NCBI GenBank assembly: GCA_030538175.1
Contig: JAUNUL010000047.1
Coordinates: 1 to 13,140 of the forward strand
Length of the DNA stretch: 13,140 nt
Source of the DNA: Propionibacteriaceae bacterium
GTDB taxonomy: Bacteria; Actinomycetota; Actinomycetes; Propionibacteriales; Propionibacteriaceae
Direction of reading: 5' to 3'
Numbering within the stretch: position 1 is the first letter of the stretch; each line of letters starts with the position of its first letter. Of the stretch, positions 1 through 7,085 are shown in pieces. The notes beneath the pieces are model-generated. The model searched no databases, was not told where the DNA came from, and saw nothing but the letters and a program-made list of their open reading frames with translations. A program made the position numbers and the translations under genes.

Positions 1-21
1 TCGGGGTGGGCTCAGGGCAGG

Positions 22-681
22 TTAGCTGCCGGGCTGGCCATCTTTGGTAGCGACGGCGATCTCCTCGCCGAGCGTCCAGCCATCGGCCAGCGGCAGTTGG
101 TCGCCGCTCCAGAACTTGCCGGGGTCGTACCAGTTCACCGGGTACTCCTCCGGCAGCAGCCCCATCTCCTCGAACGTGAGCGCGACGACTTCGGCGCAGT
201 ACGCCACCTCCGGCCGCAACGGATCCGGTGCCGAACGTCGGCCGATGAGGGCCTTCGCGCGGGTGGTCCGACCGCGCAACCAACGCCAGGCCAGGCGACC
301 GGTCGATGGGAACGACACTCCGTTCAACCTGGCGATCACCCGCAGCAAGGCATCTTCCTCAGTGCGGCTGACGTCGGGGGAGAGCTGACGCAGCCATGCC
401 TGCTGGTGGTATTTCTCCTGCCACCGCACCACCGCGGAGCGCAGGTCATGCAACTGCACGCCGGAGTGTCGGTCACCGGTCCACACGTCCGGCAGCGACC
501 GGCCGAGCTCGGCATGCCACATCAACGGCGGCAGATCGTCGAGGGCGACGGTCATCCCGACGTGGTTCACCGGCGAGTTCGTGAGTGCCTGGATCGCCCG
601 GTCCGCCCTGGTCCGACCACGGAACACCCAGATGTCCCCGGTGCGGGTGTGGGCGAGAGCGTCGGTCAGCGTCAGCGACAT
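22..681 (-). CDS. YiiX-like permuted NlpC/P60 cysteine hydrolase
   Basis: The 219-residue protein has the pattern of the circularly permuted papain-like (YiiX/YebB, NlpC/P60 superfamily) hydrolases. Near the N terminus are GDIWVFRG (15-22), like the family's GD-[LI]-V-F strand, and the presumed catalytic histidine in NHVGM (H40). The nucleophile comes late, in YCAEVVALTFEEMGLL (C162, with E164 after it). This histidine-before-cysteine order is the mark of the permuted fold. No signal peptide or membrane segment is visible, so it is probably cytoplasmic. Family members are thought to cleave amide or ester bonds, but the substrate is not predictable here. The ATG at 681 has no Shine-Dalgarno sequence; a weak -10-like AAGACT ends six bases before it. 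It diverges from the small membrane-protein gene at 709. The fold assignment is fairly firm; the substrate is unknown. Confidence 0.75.
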   Translation of the reverse strand: MSLTLTDALAHTRTGDIWVFRGRTRADRAIQALTNSPVNHVGMTVALDDLPPLMWHAELGRSLPDVWTGDRHSGVQLHDLRSAVVRWQEKYHQQAWLRQLSPDVSRTEEDALLRVIARLNGVSFPSTGRLAWRWLRGRTTRAKALIGRRSAPDPLRPEVAYCAEVVALTFEEMGLLPEEYPVNWYDPGKFWSGDQLPLADGWTLGEEIAVATKDGQPGS

Positions 682-693
682 GGGGCCAGTCTT
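682..693 (-). promoter_or_regulatory. Possible leaderless promoter of the YiiX-like gene
   Basis: Read on the minus strand, AAGACT (693-688) is followed by six bases and then the ATG at 681. The spacing equals that of the better TAnnnT sites in this window, but the first base departs from the -10 consensus. It interleaves with the opposite promoter at 697-702. Confidence 0.3.
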
Positions 694-696
694 GCC

Positions 697-708
697 TAGT
701 CTGGTCCC
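697..708 (+). promoter_or_regulatory. Leaderless -10 box for the 93-residue membrane protein
   Basis: TAGTCT (697-702) matches the actinobacterial TAnnnT -10 consensus and is followed by exactly six bases (GGTCCC) before the ATG at 709. Transcription should therefore begin at or beside the start codon. No Shine-Dalgarno sequence is present. The -35 region would lie inside the divergent YiiX-like gene. Confidence 0.55.
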
Positions 709-990
709 ATGAGTGCGCGACGATCCACGGCGAAGCGGGCCAAGCAGGAGCGTGCCGCGAAGCGCGCACGGCGCAAGCGGGCGACTACGGAGCTGGCGTC
801 AGGGCGAGGTGCGCGCAAGCGGTCTTGGATCGGTCGGGTCGCGAAGTGGCTCGGCATTGCCGGGCTCGTGGGTGTGGCGGCCGGCGGCGCACTGATCGCC
901 CGGGACGAGCGGCAGCGGCGGGCGTACACCCCCGACGAAGTCCGCCAACGCCTCCACGAGCGGGCGGCACAGGCCGGGCAGACCGACTGA
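709..990 (+). CDS. Small basic single-pass membrane protein, uncharacterised
   Basis: This 93-residue protein has three parts. A lysine/arginine/alanine-rich N terminus (1-45) is probably helical and cytoplasmic. One hydrophobic segment follows (about 46-64, WLGIAGLVGVAAGGALIA). The C-terminal tail contains YTPDEVRQRLHERAAQAG (73-90). Similar small proteins with a YTP-EVR-RLH tail are familiar from actinobacterial genomes as hypothetical proteins, and I know of no function. The positive N terminus suggests an N-in orientation or contact with nucleic acid or lipid, which is inference. The ATG at 709 fits a leaderless transcript. Its stop lies only four bases from the stop of the convergent pdxH. 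Confidence 0.7.
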   Translation: MSARRSTAKRAKQERAAKRARRKRATTELASGRGARKRSWIGRVAKWLGIAGLVGVAAGGALIARDERQRRAYTPDEVRQRLHERAAQAGQTD

Positions 991-994
991 GCCG

Positions 995-1627
995 TCAGGG
1001 GGCGAGGCGCTCGCGTACCCAATCCGCGCCCTCGCGGCGATAGCGCAACCGGTCGTGGAGGCGCGACTTGCGGCCCTGCCAGAACTCCCAGACCTCCGGG
1101 ACCAGGCGATAGCCACCCCACCACTCGGGACGGGGCGGCCGGAGCCCGTGATCGGCCGCGGCTTTGGCGGCGTTGGCGACGAGTACGCCGCGGTTCGCGA
1201 TCACCTGCGACTGGGGCGACGCCCAGGCCCCGAGCCGGGAATCGAGCGGCCGGACGGCGTAGTAGGCGTCCGACTCAGCGGCCGACACCTTCTCGACGAC
1301 GCCCTCGATCCGCACCTGCCGCTCCAGCTCGACCCAGTGGAAGAGCAGGGCGGCGTGGTTGTTGCCCGCGAGGTCGGTGCCTTTGCGGGAGCGGTAGTTC
1401 GTGTACCAGACCACACCCCGCTCGTCGTACTCCTTGATCAGCACCACCCGCTGCGACGGGCGACCCTCGGCGTCGACCGTCGCGAGCGTCATCGCGTTCG
1501 GCTCGGGCACCTTCGCCGCGATGGCCTGATCGAGCCAGCGCCCGAACTGCTCGACGGGGTTGAACGAGGACGCCGCCTCGTCCAGCTCGCCGGCCTGATA
1601 GTTCTTCCGCATTCCTCGGAGATCCAT
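995..1627 (-). CDS. pdxH: Pyridoxine/pyridoxamine 5'-phosphate oxidase
   Basis: The FMN enzyme oxidises pyridoxine or pyridoxamine 5'-phosphate to pyridoxal 5'-phosphate, using O2, in the B6 synthesis and salvage route; it is cytosolic and dimeric. The 210 residues align end to end with E. coli PdxH. They show the early [13 protein letters not shown] motif, the FMN-binding run [14 protein letters not shown] and YTNYRSRKG (58-83), ERQVRIEG (102-109), [15 protein letters not shown] (126-140), WWGG (169-172), the active-site RLHDR (189-193) and the terminal ERLAP. Starting at the ATG at 1627 keeps the conserved N-terminal motif. The sequence just upstream (GGGGCGGTGAG) gives only a weak ribosome site. 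The alcohol dehydrogenase lies 69 bases upstream on the same strand, so co-transcription is possible. Confidence 0.95.
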   Translation of the reverse strand: MDLRGMRKNYQAGELDEAASSFNPVEQFGRWLDQAIAAKVPEPNAMTLATVDAEGRPSQRVVLIKEYDERGVVWYTNYRSRKGTDLAGNNHAALLFHWVELERQVRIEGVVEKVSAAESDAYYAVRPLDSRLGAWASPQSQVIANRGVLVANAAKAAADHGLRPPRPEWWGGYRLVPEVWEFWQGRKSRLHDRLRYRREGADWVRERLAP

Positions 1628-1677
1628 CTCACCGCCCCGATCCGGTGCCGAGAGACGGGACCGGTCGCACGATCGCC

Positions 1678-1701
1678 GACCTCACAAGCGCAGACCTCAC
1701 A
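1678..1701. repeat. Short direct repeat at the alcohol dehydrogenase 3' end
   Basis: GACCTCACA occurs at 1678-1686 and 1693-1701, fifteen bases apart. The second copy spans the dehydrogenase stop codon (1697-1699, minus strand). It looks like a small local duplication. Confidence 0.5.
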
Positions 1702-2740
1702 GCGTCGCGGTGTCGATGACGAACCGGTACCGCACGTCAGAGTTCACGACGCGGTCGTACGCCTCGTTGATCCGGTCAGCCGAAATCACTTCGACCTGGG
1801 CGGCGATGCCGTGCTCGGCGCAGAAGTCGAGCATCCGCTGGGTCTGGGCGATGCCGCCGATGTTCGACCCCGACAGCGAACGGCGGCGACCGATCAACGT
1901 CGGCAGCTTCACCGGCAGGCTGTCGGTCGGCATCCCGACGTTGACCATGGCGCCATTGCGGCGCAGCAGCCCCAGATAGTCGCCGAGGTTGATCCCAGCC
2001 GAGACCGTGTTGAGGATGAAGTCGAAGGACTCGCGCAGTTCGCGGAACACCGCGCGATCCGCGGTGGCGACGTGTGCGACCGCGCCGAACTTGGTGCTGT
2101 CGGCGGCCTTGGACGTGGTCTGGGAGAGCACGGTCACCTCGGCGCCCATGGCGTGGGCGATCTGTACGCCCATATGGCCCAGCCCGCCGAGACCGACGAC
2201 GGCCACCTTGCTGCCCGGGCCGATGCCCCAGTGCTCCAGCGGCGAATAGGTGGTGACGCCGGCACACAGCAGGGGCGCGGCGTTCTCGAACGGGATCGAC
2301 TCCGGGATGCGCAGCGCGAAGCGCTCGGTGACGACGATCTCCTGGGAATAGCCACCCTGGGTGATCTCACCGTCGGGATACTCGGAGGCGTACGTCCAGG
2401 TCAGGTGGCCGGTGCAGTACTGCTCCTCGCCGTCGACACACGCCTCGCACTCACCGCAGGAGTCGACCATGCAGCCGACGCCGGCCCGGTCACCGACTTT
2501 GAACTTGCTCACTGCGGAGCCGACCTCGACCACGGTGCCGGCGATCTCGTGGCCGGGGGTGATCGGGTAGGTCTTGGCCCCCCACTCACCGCGCACGGTG
2601 TGGATGTCGGAGTGGCAGATGCCGGCGTACGCGATCTGGATCCGGATGTCATCGGGCCGCAGATCGCGGCGGACGATGGTGGTGGCTTCGAGCGGGGCCC
2701 CGGCGGCGGGGGCGGCCCAGGCGCGGACGGTGGTGGTCAT
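1697..2740 (-). CDS. Zinc-dependent NAD(P) alcohol dehydrogenase (YahK/CAD type)
   Basis: This medium-chain dehydrogenase (347 residues) should interconvert primary alcohols and aldehydes. Catalytic zinc ligands are C42 (GICHSD), H64 (GHE) and C159 (LLCAG). The structural zinc site is C95, C98, C101 and C109 in CxxCxxCx7C spacing. The Rossmann fold carries GLGGLG (183-188), and the following strand ends SQTTSK (206-211) without an acidic residue, which favours NADP over NAD. This matches the cinnamyl-alcohol-dehydrogenase/YahK group. The ATG at 2740 is chosen because AGGAGG lies four bases upstream and the protein then begins at the usual family position. An in-frame extension to 2830 would read through the ribosome site. 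Upstream lie a 16-bp dyad and a 51-bp repeat that might carry control elements. The physiological substrate is unknown. Confidence 0.9.
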   Translation of the reverse strand: MTTTVRAWAAPAAGAPLEATTIVRRDLRPDDIRIQIAYAGICHSDIHTVRGEWGAKTYPITPGHEIAGTVVEVGSAVSKFKVGDRAGVGCMVDSCGECEACVDGEEQYCTGHLTWTYASEYPDGEITQGGYSQEIVVTERFALRIPESIPFENAAPLLCAGVTTYSPLEHWGIGPGSKVAVVGLGGLGHMGVQIAHAMGAEVTVLSQTTSKAADSTKFGAVAHVATADRAVFRELRESFDFILNTVSAGINLGDYLGLLRRNGAMVNVGMPTDSLPVKLPTLIGRRRSLSGSNIGGIAQTQRMLDFCAEHGIAAQVEVISADRINEAYDRVVNSDVRYRFVIDTATL

Positions 2741-2744
2741 GAAT

Positions 2745-2750
2745 CCTCCT
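2745..2750 (-). promoter_or_regulatory. Strong Shine-Dalgarno site fixing the dehydrogenase start
   Basis: A perfect AGGAGG on the minus strand stands four bases before the ATG at 2740. It argues against the longer in-frame ORF that begins at 2830. Confidence 0.8.
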
Positions 2751-2802
2751 CGTGCACAGCAGCGGCGCTTTGATTCTCGCAGGTGTTCGCGTGGAGAGCC
2801 GG

Positions 2803-2818
2803 TGGTGTCAGGACACCA
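2803..2818. promoter_or_regulatory. 16-bp dyad upstream of the alcohol dehydrogenase, candidate operator
   Basis: TGGTGTC-AG-GACACCA is a perfect inverted repeat with seven-base arms and a two-base centre. It is wholly intergenic, about 62 bases before the dehydrogenase start. The tight centre suits a dimeric regulator better than a transcription terminator. No regulator gene is adjacent, so any binding protein is unknown. Confidence 0.45.
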
Positions 2819-2866
2819 GTCAGCTTCCACGCAAGTTGACTGAGCCAGTGAGCGTTTGCGCCGTGT

Positions 2867-2979
2867 GTCACAAATGCCTGTCCGCCACGCAGGGGTGGCG
2901 TGGTGATCTTGCCCAGCGTCACAAATGCCGGTTCGGCACGCGGGGGTGACGGGGTGTTCTTGCCCTCCGTCACAAATGC
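2867..2979. repeat. 51-bp tandem repeat, two full copies and a partial third
   Basis: GTCACAAATGC recurs at 2867-2877, 2918-2928 and 2969-2979, exactly 51 bases apart. The two complete units (2867-2917 and 2918-2968) agree at about 42 of 51 positions by eye. The third copy stops after the 11-base core, seven bases short of the hrpB stop codon. Unit one can form a CGCCAC/GTGGCG hairpin; unit two has lost one pair of it. The array occupies the gap between hrpB and the alcohol dehydrogenase. The 51-base period equals 17 codons, so one minus-strand frame is open and gives a repetitive peptide, but nothing else supports translation. Confidence 0.85.
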
Positions 2980-2985
2980 GCCTGG

Positions 2986-5514
2986 TCAGCGGCCGGATTT
3001 CGTCGTACCCCGCTGGGCTTTGGCGGTGAGGGGGTCCTCGGGCCAGGGATGTTTGGCGTACCTGCCTCGATTCTCCGCACGCACACCCGGATAGCCGTTC
3101 ACCCAGAACGACGCGAGATCATCGGTGACCGCCAGCGGCCGACCGGCGGGGGAGAGGAGGTGGAAGAGGATGGGTACGCCGGCAATCCGCGGCGTCTCGG
3201 TCAACCCGAAGCACTCCTGCAGCTTCACCGCCAGCACCGGCCGATCGGCCGGATCCTCGGGATAGTCGATCCGGATCGCCGACCCGGTCGGCACCGTAAG
3301 TCGCTCGGGCACGAGCGCATCGAATGCGCCGGCTTCCGGCCACGGCAGCAAGCGCCGCAGCGCCGACGTCAGATCCAGCGAGCGCACCGAAGCGCCGTCG
3401 GCAAGCTGCAGCAGTTCGGGCCCGAGCCACTCGTCCAGCCGCTCGATCAGCGTTGCCGAATCCACCGCCGGCCAGGGTTCGCCCAGGTGCGTGTGGGCGT
3501 ACGCCAACCGCCGCCGCAGCACGTTCGCCGCCGGCGACCAGTTGAGCAACTCCAAACCATCGCGCGCGAGCGCCGCCCGGACCGCTGCTGCTCCGGCCCC
3601 ACGGGGCACCGGAATGCTGGTGACCGCGAGCTCGATGGCGCCAAGGCGGCGTACCCGTCGGGCCGTCAACCGACCACCGGACCACTCGACCTGCTCCTCC
3701 TCCCTGACCAGGTGCTCGCCCGCTGCCAGCGCCTGTTCCTCGGTGAGCATCGCCGCCGCGCGGATCACCGCACCGCTGCCGCGCGGCGCTCCGGGCCGTT
3801 CCACCCGGGACGTCCGGTCGAGCTCGGCGATTGCCAGCCAGTCCGGCTGGCCGAGCGCGCTGTCTGGCGGCAGGTCGGCGGCGGTGCCGGAGGCGAGGAG
3901 GTACGCCCGCGAGTCCCCGCCCCGCCGGCGCGCGATGCGGTCCGGAAAGGCGGCCGCTACGACCAGCCCGGTCGCCGAAGCCCTGGCGCCCGCACCACCG
4001 GCCTCGCTCTCCACGAGCCGAGCGAGCCGTCGCGCCTCGGCACGCCAGCGACCAGCGGCGGGATGTTGACCCGCCCGCAGGCTGCGGACCAGCGCGGCCA
4101 CGTCTGCACCGGGTGCGCGGGCGTCGGATTCCAGCGCCGCGACGATCTCTGCCGCAACCTGTGTCCCAAGCTCACCCGCCCCCACGAACAGTCCCCGCGC
4201 CAACCGGGGATCCACCGGAACCCGGGCCAACTGCCGCCCGGTCGGCGTCACCGCACCCGTTGCATCGATCGCGTCGAGATCGCGCAGCGTCTGCTCCGCC
4301 CGCTCGACCGCGGCCGCCGGCGGTGCATCGGGCAGCGCCAGCCCCTCGCCACGGGGTGTGCCCCAGCAGGCCAGATCGAGCACCGCCCGCGTCAGGTCCG
4401 CGGTCAGGATCTCCGGCGTCGGCTCAGCAGCCAGCCTGGCCCAGGTTTCGGCGGCGAAGCAGCGCACCACCACACCCGGTGCCTCACGCGCGGCGCGCCC
4501 CGCCCGCTGCTCCGCGGACGCCCGCGACTCCGTCCGCGTGACCAGGCCGCTCATCCCGCGCGTCGCGTCGTACCGCGGTTCCCGGGCCAGCCCCGAATCC
4601 ACAACGATCCGTACGCCCGGCACGGTCAGCGAGGATTCCGCCACCGATGTGGCCACGATGATCCGACGCTCACCACCCGGGGTCAGCGCCTCCTGTTGTT
4701 CGGCGGTCGATAGTTGGCCGTGCAGCGGGACCACCCGGGCCGCACCCCCGAGCAGATCCGCGACGCGGCCGACCTCGCGTACCCCCGGCACGAACACCAA
4801 CGCATCCCCCGGCCAGCGGGTGAGCGCGTCGCGCGTGATCCGGGCGACGTGGGCGAGGAAGCCGTCAGTGACCCCGCGGGCGTCGAGGGCGGGTACGCCG
4901 ACCGGCGGCGCCCACTCCACCGTCAACGGGTGCAACGCCCCGGTCACCTGGACCACCGCCGCCGGTTCCTCGTCACCGAGCAGCCGCGCGAACCGGTCCG
5001 CGGCCAAGGTCGCCGACATCGCGACCACCGTGAGGTCCCCGCGCAGGTCGGCTACCTCGCGGACCATCCCGAGCACGAGATCGGAGTCGAGTTGGCGTTC
5101 GTGGACCTCGTCGAGGATGACCGTCGAAATGCCGGGCAGGTCCGGTTCGGCGAGGAGTCGTCGCAGGAGTACGCCGGTGGTGCAGAACTCAACCTTGGTC
5201 GCCGGTCCACTGCGGGACTCGCCGCGGACGCGATAACCGACGTCGGCGCCAACCTGCGTACCCGACAACGCCGCCAACCGATGCGCCGCCGCCCGGGTCG
5301 CGATCCGCCGCGGCTGGGTGACCAGCACCCGGTCGCTGGTGAGGTTCGCCGCAAGCGCGGGCACGAACGTCGTCTTGCCGGTGCCCGGGGGTGCCTGGAC
5401 GACCAGCCGCGAGCCAGGGACCAAGGCAGTCTGCAGGGCCGCGTGGGATGCCTCGGCGCCGACCGGCAGTCCCGAGCTGATCCGGGTCAGATCGAACATG
5501 GGAAACCGTGCCAC
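2986..5514 (-). CDS. hrpB: ATP-dependent DEAH-box helicase HrpB
   Basis: This protein of about 842 residues has the full HrpB architecture. Helicase motifs are Walker A APPGTGKTT (41-49), motif Ia TQPRR (66-70), DEVH (135-138), SAT (167-169) and motif VI QRAGRAAR (336-343). A helicase-associated region follows, then the HrpB-specific C-terminal domain ending in KHPWPEDPLTAKA. The family uses ATP to remodel RNA or RNA-protein complexes; its role in most bacteria is not settled. Length is normal for the family (about 800-850). The longest ORF starts with GTG at 5514, while an ATG at 5499 would begin MFDL. Neither has a clear Shine-Dalgarno, so the exact start is uncertain by five codons. It diverges from the DsbA-family gene across roughly 118 bases in which I see no further gene. 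Confidence 0.93.
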   Translation of the reverse strand: MARFPMFDLTRISSGLPVGAEASHAALQTALVPGSRLVVQAPPGTGKTTFVPALAANLTSDRVLVTQPRRIATRAAAHRLAALSGTQVGADVGYRVRGESRSGPATKVEFCTTGVLLRRLLAEPDLPGISTVILDEVHERQLDSDLVLGMVREVADLRGDLTVVAMSATLAADRFARLLGDEEPAAVVQVTGALHPLTVEWAPPVGVPALDARGVTDGFLAHVARITRDALTRWPGDALVFVPGVREVGRVADLLGGAARVVPLHGQLSTAEQQEALTPGGERRIIVATSVAESSLTVPGVRIVVDSGLAREPRYDATRGMSGLVTRTESRASAEQRAGRAAREAPGVVVRCFAAETWARLAAEPTPEILTADLTRAVLDLACWGTPRGEGLALPDAPPAAAVERAEQTLRDLDAIDATGAVTPTGRQLARVPVDPRLARGLFVGAGELGTQVAAEIVAALESDARAPGADVAALVRSLRAGQHPAAGRWRAEARRLARLVESEAGGAGARASATGLVVAAAFPDRIARRRGGDSRAYLLASGTAADLPPDSALGQPDWLAIAELDRTSRVERPGAPRGSGAVIRAAAMLTEEQALAAGEHLVREEEQVEWSGGRLTARRVRRLGAIELAVTSIPVPRGAGAAAVRAALARDGLELLNWSPAANVLRRRLAYAHTHLGEPWPAVDSATLIERLDEWLGPELLQLADGASVRSLDLTSALRRLLPWPEAGAFDALVPERLTVPTGSAIRIDYPEDPADRPVLAVKLQECFGLTETPRIAGVPILFHLLSPAGRPLAVTDDLASFWVNGYPGVRAENRGRYAKHPWPEDPLTAKAQRGTTKSGR

Positions 5515-5632
5515 GTACGCTTGCCTGAACCGGAGGGCTCGCCCGAGTCAGCGATGGGACGGGCGCTGTGCCTGGCCGACCAAGGGCTCACGGCACTCCT
5601 TCCCTGACACCGACAACGATGGGTTGAACCGA

Positions 5633-6358
5633 ATGAACATTCTGCGCGTGGACATCTTCTCCGACATCGCCTGCCCCTGGTGCTATATCGGACAGGCGCG
5701 GTTCGCGAAGGCCTTGGCCGACTTCGAGGGTCGGGACCAGGTGCGGGTGACCTGGCATTCCTATCAACTCGATCCCAGCCTGCCCGAGCGGTTCGACGGC
5801 AGCGAGATCGACTACCTCGTGCAGTCCAAGGGCATGCCGCGCGAGCAGGTCGAGCAGATGACCCAGCAGGTCGCAGCCGCTGCGGCCGGGGAAGGCCTGC
5901 CGGTCGACTTTGCCGCGGTGGTCCCGGCGAATTCACTGCGGGCCCACTTCCTGCTCAAGACCGTCGCCCGCCACGACGGTGACGTCGATGCGGCCCAGCA
6001 CGCCCTGTTCGCGGCGCATTTCGCCAACGGCGAGGTCATCTCCGACGAGGAGGTGCTCGTGCGGATCGGCACCGAGGCCGGGCTGACGGCCGAGCAGGCC
6101 CGCGCCGGGTTGGACGATGAGACCATCCATGCCGAGGTCCAGGGTGACATCACCCGCGGCCGCTCGATCGGCATCGGCGGGGTCCCGTTCTTCGTGTTCG
6201 AGGATAAGTACGCCGTCTCGGGTGCCCAGCCCCCGGAGCTCTTCCTGCAGGCCCTCACCAAGACCTGGCAGGAGATGGAGCCGGCCAACCCGACCCTGCT
6301 GACGCTCGACGGCGACGGTGCGTCCGGCGAAGCCTGCGGTGTGGAGGGCTGCGACTGA
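5633..6358 (+). CDS. DsbA-family (FrnE-type) thiol oxidoreductase
   Basis: The 241-residue protein has a thioredoxin fold with a helical insertion. The redox motif CPWC (C14-C17) follows the first strand, and the cis-proline loop is GIGGVPFFVF (about 181-190). No signal peptide or lipobox is present, so it should act in the cytosol like FrnE/2-hydroxychromene-isomerase-like DsbA relatives. A second cysteine pair sits at the extreme C terminus, C235-x4-C240, ending GVEGCD. Deinococcus FrnE is reported to use such a CxxC plus CX4C arrangement, and the resemblance supports a FrnE-like role in thiol-disulfide exchange, possibly under oxidative stress. The start is the ATG giving MNILRVDIFSDIACPWC, the usual family N terminus; the upstream frame is open but shows no family sequence. 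A hairpin follows the stop codon. Confidence 0.9.
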   Translation: MNILRVDIFSDIACPWCYIGQARFAKALADFEGRDQVRVTWHSYQLDPSLPERFDGSEIDYLVQSKGMPREQVEQMTQQVAAAAAGEGLPVDFAAVVPANSLRAHFLLKTVARHDGDVDAAQHALFAAHFANGEVISDEEVLVRIGTEAGLTAEQARAGLDDETIHAEVQGDITRGRSIGIGGVPFFVFEDKYAVSGAQPPELFLQALTKTWQEMEPANPTLLTLDGDGASGEACGVEGCD

Positions 6359-6380
6359 CCCACCGGCTCGCCGGTCTGGG
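6359..6380 (+). terminator. GC-rich hairpin after the DsbA-family gene
   Basis: Directly after the stop codon, ACCGGC-TC-GCCGGT forms six pairs with a two-base loop. CCC/GGG extends the stem across a two-base bulge. There is no T-tract, so termination is plausible but not certain; such U-less hairpins are common in actinobacteria. The following padR-like gene has its own -10 box. Confidence 0.45.
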
Positions 6381-6428
6381 TGCTGCCCGGCGGGGACATG
6401 AGGTGCCGGGGGGACCGGCTCGCAGGGA

Positions 6429-6440
6429 TATCGTCGAGGC
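6429..6440 (+). promoter_or_regulatory. Leaderless -10 box for the PadR-family gene
   Basis: TATCGT (6429-6434) fits TAnnnT and is followed by six bases (CGAGGC) before the ATG at 6441. The short GAGG next to the ATG is too close to serve as a normal Shine-Dalgarno. Confidence 0.5.
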
Positions 6441-7046
6441 ATGAAAGCGATTGCTGAGGGCAACCAGTTGGTCCTGCCGTTCTTGGGCATGCTGCTCGAG
6501 GAGCCACGGACGTCTCGGGACCTATTGGGTCACCTCGGTCCGGGCTCGCGCTTCGAGCACCTCAGCCCGCACTCGGGCACCATCTATTCGCTGATGTTGA
6601 CCTTGGTCGAGGCCGGCTGGGTGGCGTACGTCAATCACGCCCCGAACCACCTCGACCGGGTCTGCTCAATCACACCGGCCGGCCACGAGGAACTGAAGCG
6701 GCGTCTCGGTGAGGCGCTGGTGAACACCTCGTGGACCTCGGGACATCAGTTCGTCACCGCGTTGCCCTATTTGCACCTGTTTGACCGCGATGTGGCGGTG
6801 GCGTTGCTCGATCAGCGCGCCACCAGCCTGCGGACCCGGTCGCGGGAGTTCCTGGCCGCGGCGCATGCAAAGCGGCGGACCCAGTGTGAGGCGGCGAAGG
6901 ATGACTATCTGTCCAGCCGCACGGAGTTCGAGGTGCGGTGGGTGGAGGAATATCGGGATGCGGTCGCGGATGGTGTCTGGCCGCCTATTGAAACGGTGGC
7001 GCCGGACTTCGTAGCCGAGGGTGTTGTGGAGTCGACCGGGCCCTGA
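6441..7046 (+). CDS. PadR-family transcriptional regulator
   Basis: The 201-residue protein begins with a winged-helix domain of PadR type. LVLPFLGMLLEEPRTSRDLLGHL (10-32) forms the first helices, SPHSGTIYSLMLTLVEAGWV (42-61) includes the recognition helix with the family's GTIY signature, and YVNHAPNHLDRVCSITPAGHEELKRR (63-88) forms the wing and fourth helix. The remainder (about 100-201) is helical and probably mediates dimerisation and ligand sensing, as in the longer PadR/Vir-like subgroup. Members usually repress a neighbouring efflux or detoxification gene or themselves. No obvious target is next door: upstream is the DsbA-family gene and downstream a convergent channel gene, so autoregulation or a distant target is likely. 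Family assignment is good; ligand and target are unknown. Confidence 0.85.
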   Translation: MKAIAEGNQLVLPFLGMLLEEPRTSRDLLGHLGPGSRFEHLSPHSGTIYSLMLTLVEAGWVAYVNHAPNHLDRVCSITPAGHEELKRRLGEALVNTSWTSGHQFVTALPYLHLFDRDVAVALLDQRATSLRTRSREFLAAAHAKRRTQCEAAKDDYLSSRTEFEVRWVEEYRDAVADGVWPPIETVAPDFVAEGVVESTGP

Positions 7047-7068
7047 GCGCCACGGTCGACAGCTCGGT

Positions 7069-7085
7069 CACGTGGTTCACACGTG
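7069..7085. terminator. Possible bidirectional hairpin between convergent genes
   Basis: CACGTG occurs twice separated by GTTCA. Because the hexamer is self-complementary, the two copies can form a six-pair stem with a five-base loop. It lies between the padR-like stop (7046) and the end of the channel gene, whose stop codon it contains. It has no T-tract. Confidence 0.3.

Noticed and set aside
1055..2773. 572-codon plus-strand open frame opposite pdxH and the dehydrogenase
   Set aside because: It is antisense to two well-identified genes, its product is arginine/glycine/histidine-rich low-complexity sequence without domains, and it is a typical by-product of high GC third positions.
2741..2830. 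30-codon N-terminal extension of the alcohol dehydrogenase
   Set aside because: It would translate through the perfect AGGAGG at 2745-2750 and adds sequence not seen in the family.
2737..2973. 78-codon minus-strand frame through the tandem repeat
   Set aside because: It arises because the 51-bp period equals 17 codons. It overlaps the dehydrogenase ribosome site and start and has no ribosome site of its own, so it is better described as repeat DNA.
2867..2979. CRISPR array
   Set aside because: Only three 11-base cores; the sequence between them is itself repeated rather than unique, and no cas gene is nearby.
3049..4713. 554-codon plus-strand open frame opposite hrpB
   Set aside because: Antisense to hrpB, whose helicase motifs are intact throughout; the product is arginine-rich and unlike any protein family.
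5318..5632. 105-codon N-terminal extension of the DsbA-family protein
   Set aside because: The frame runs antisense into hrpB and lacks family sequence; the family N terminus begins at the ATG at 5633.
5515..5632. A further gene or RNA in the gap between hrpB and the DsbA-family gene
   Set aside because: No start with a ribosome site, no domain and no strong secondary structure beyond a CTCG-CC-CGAG dyad.
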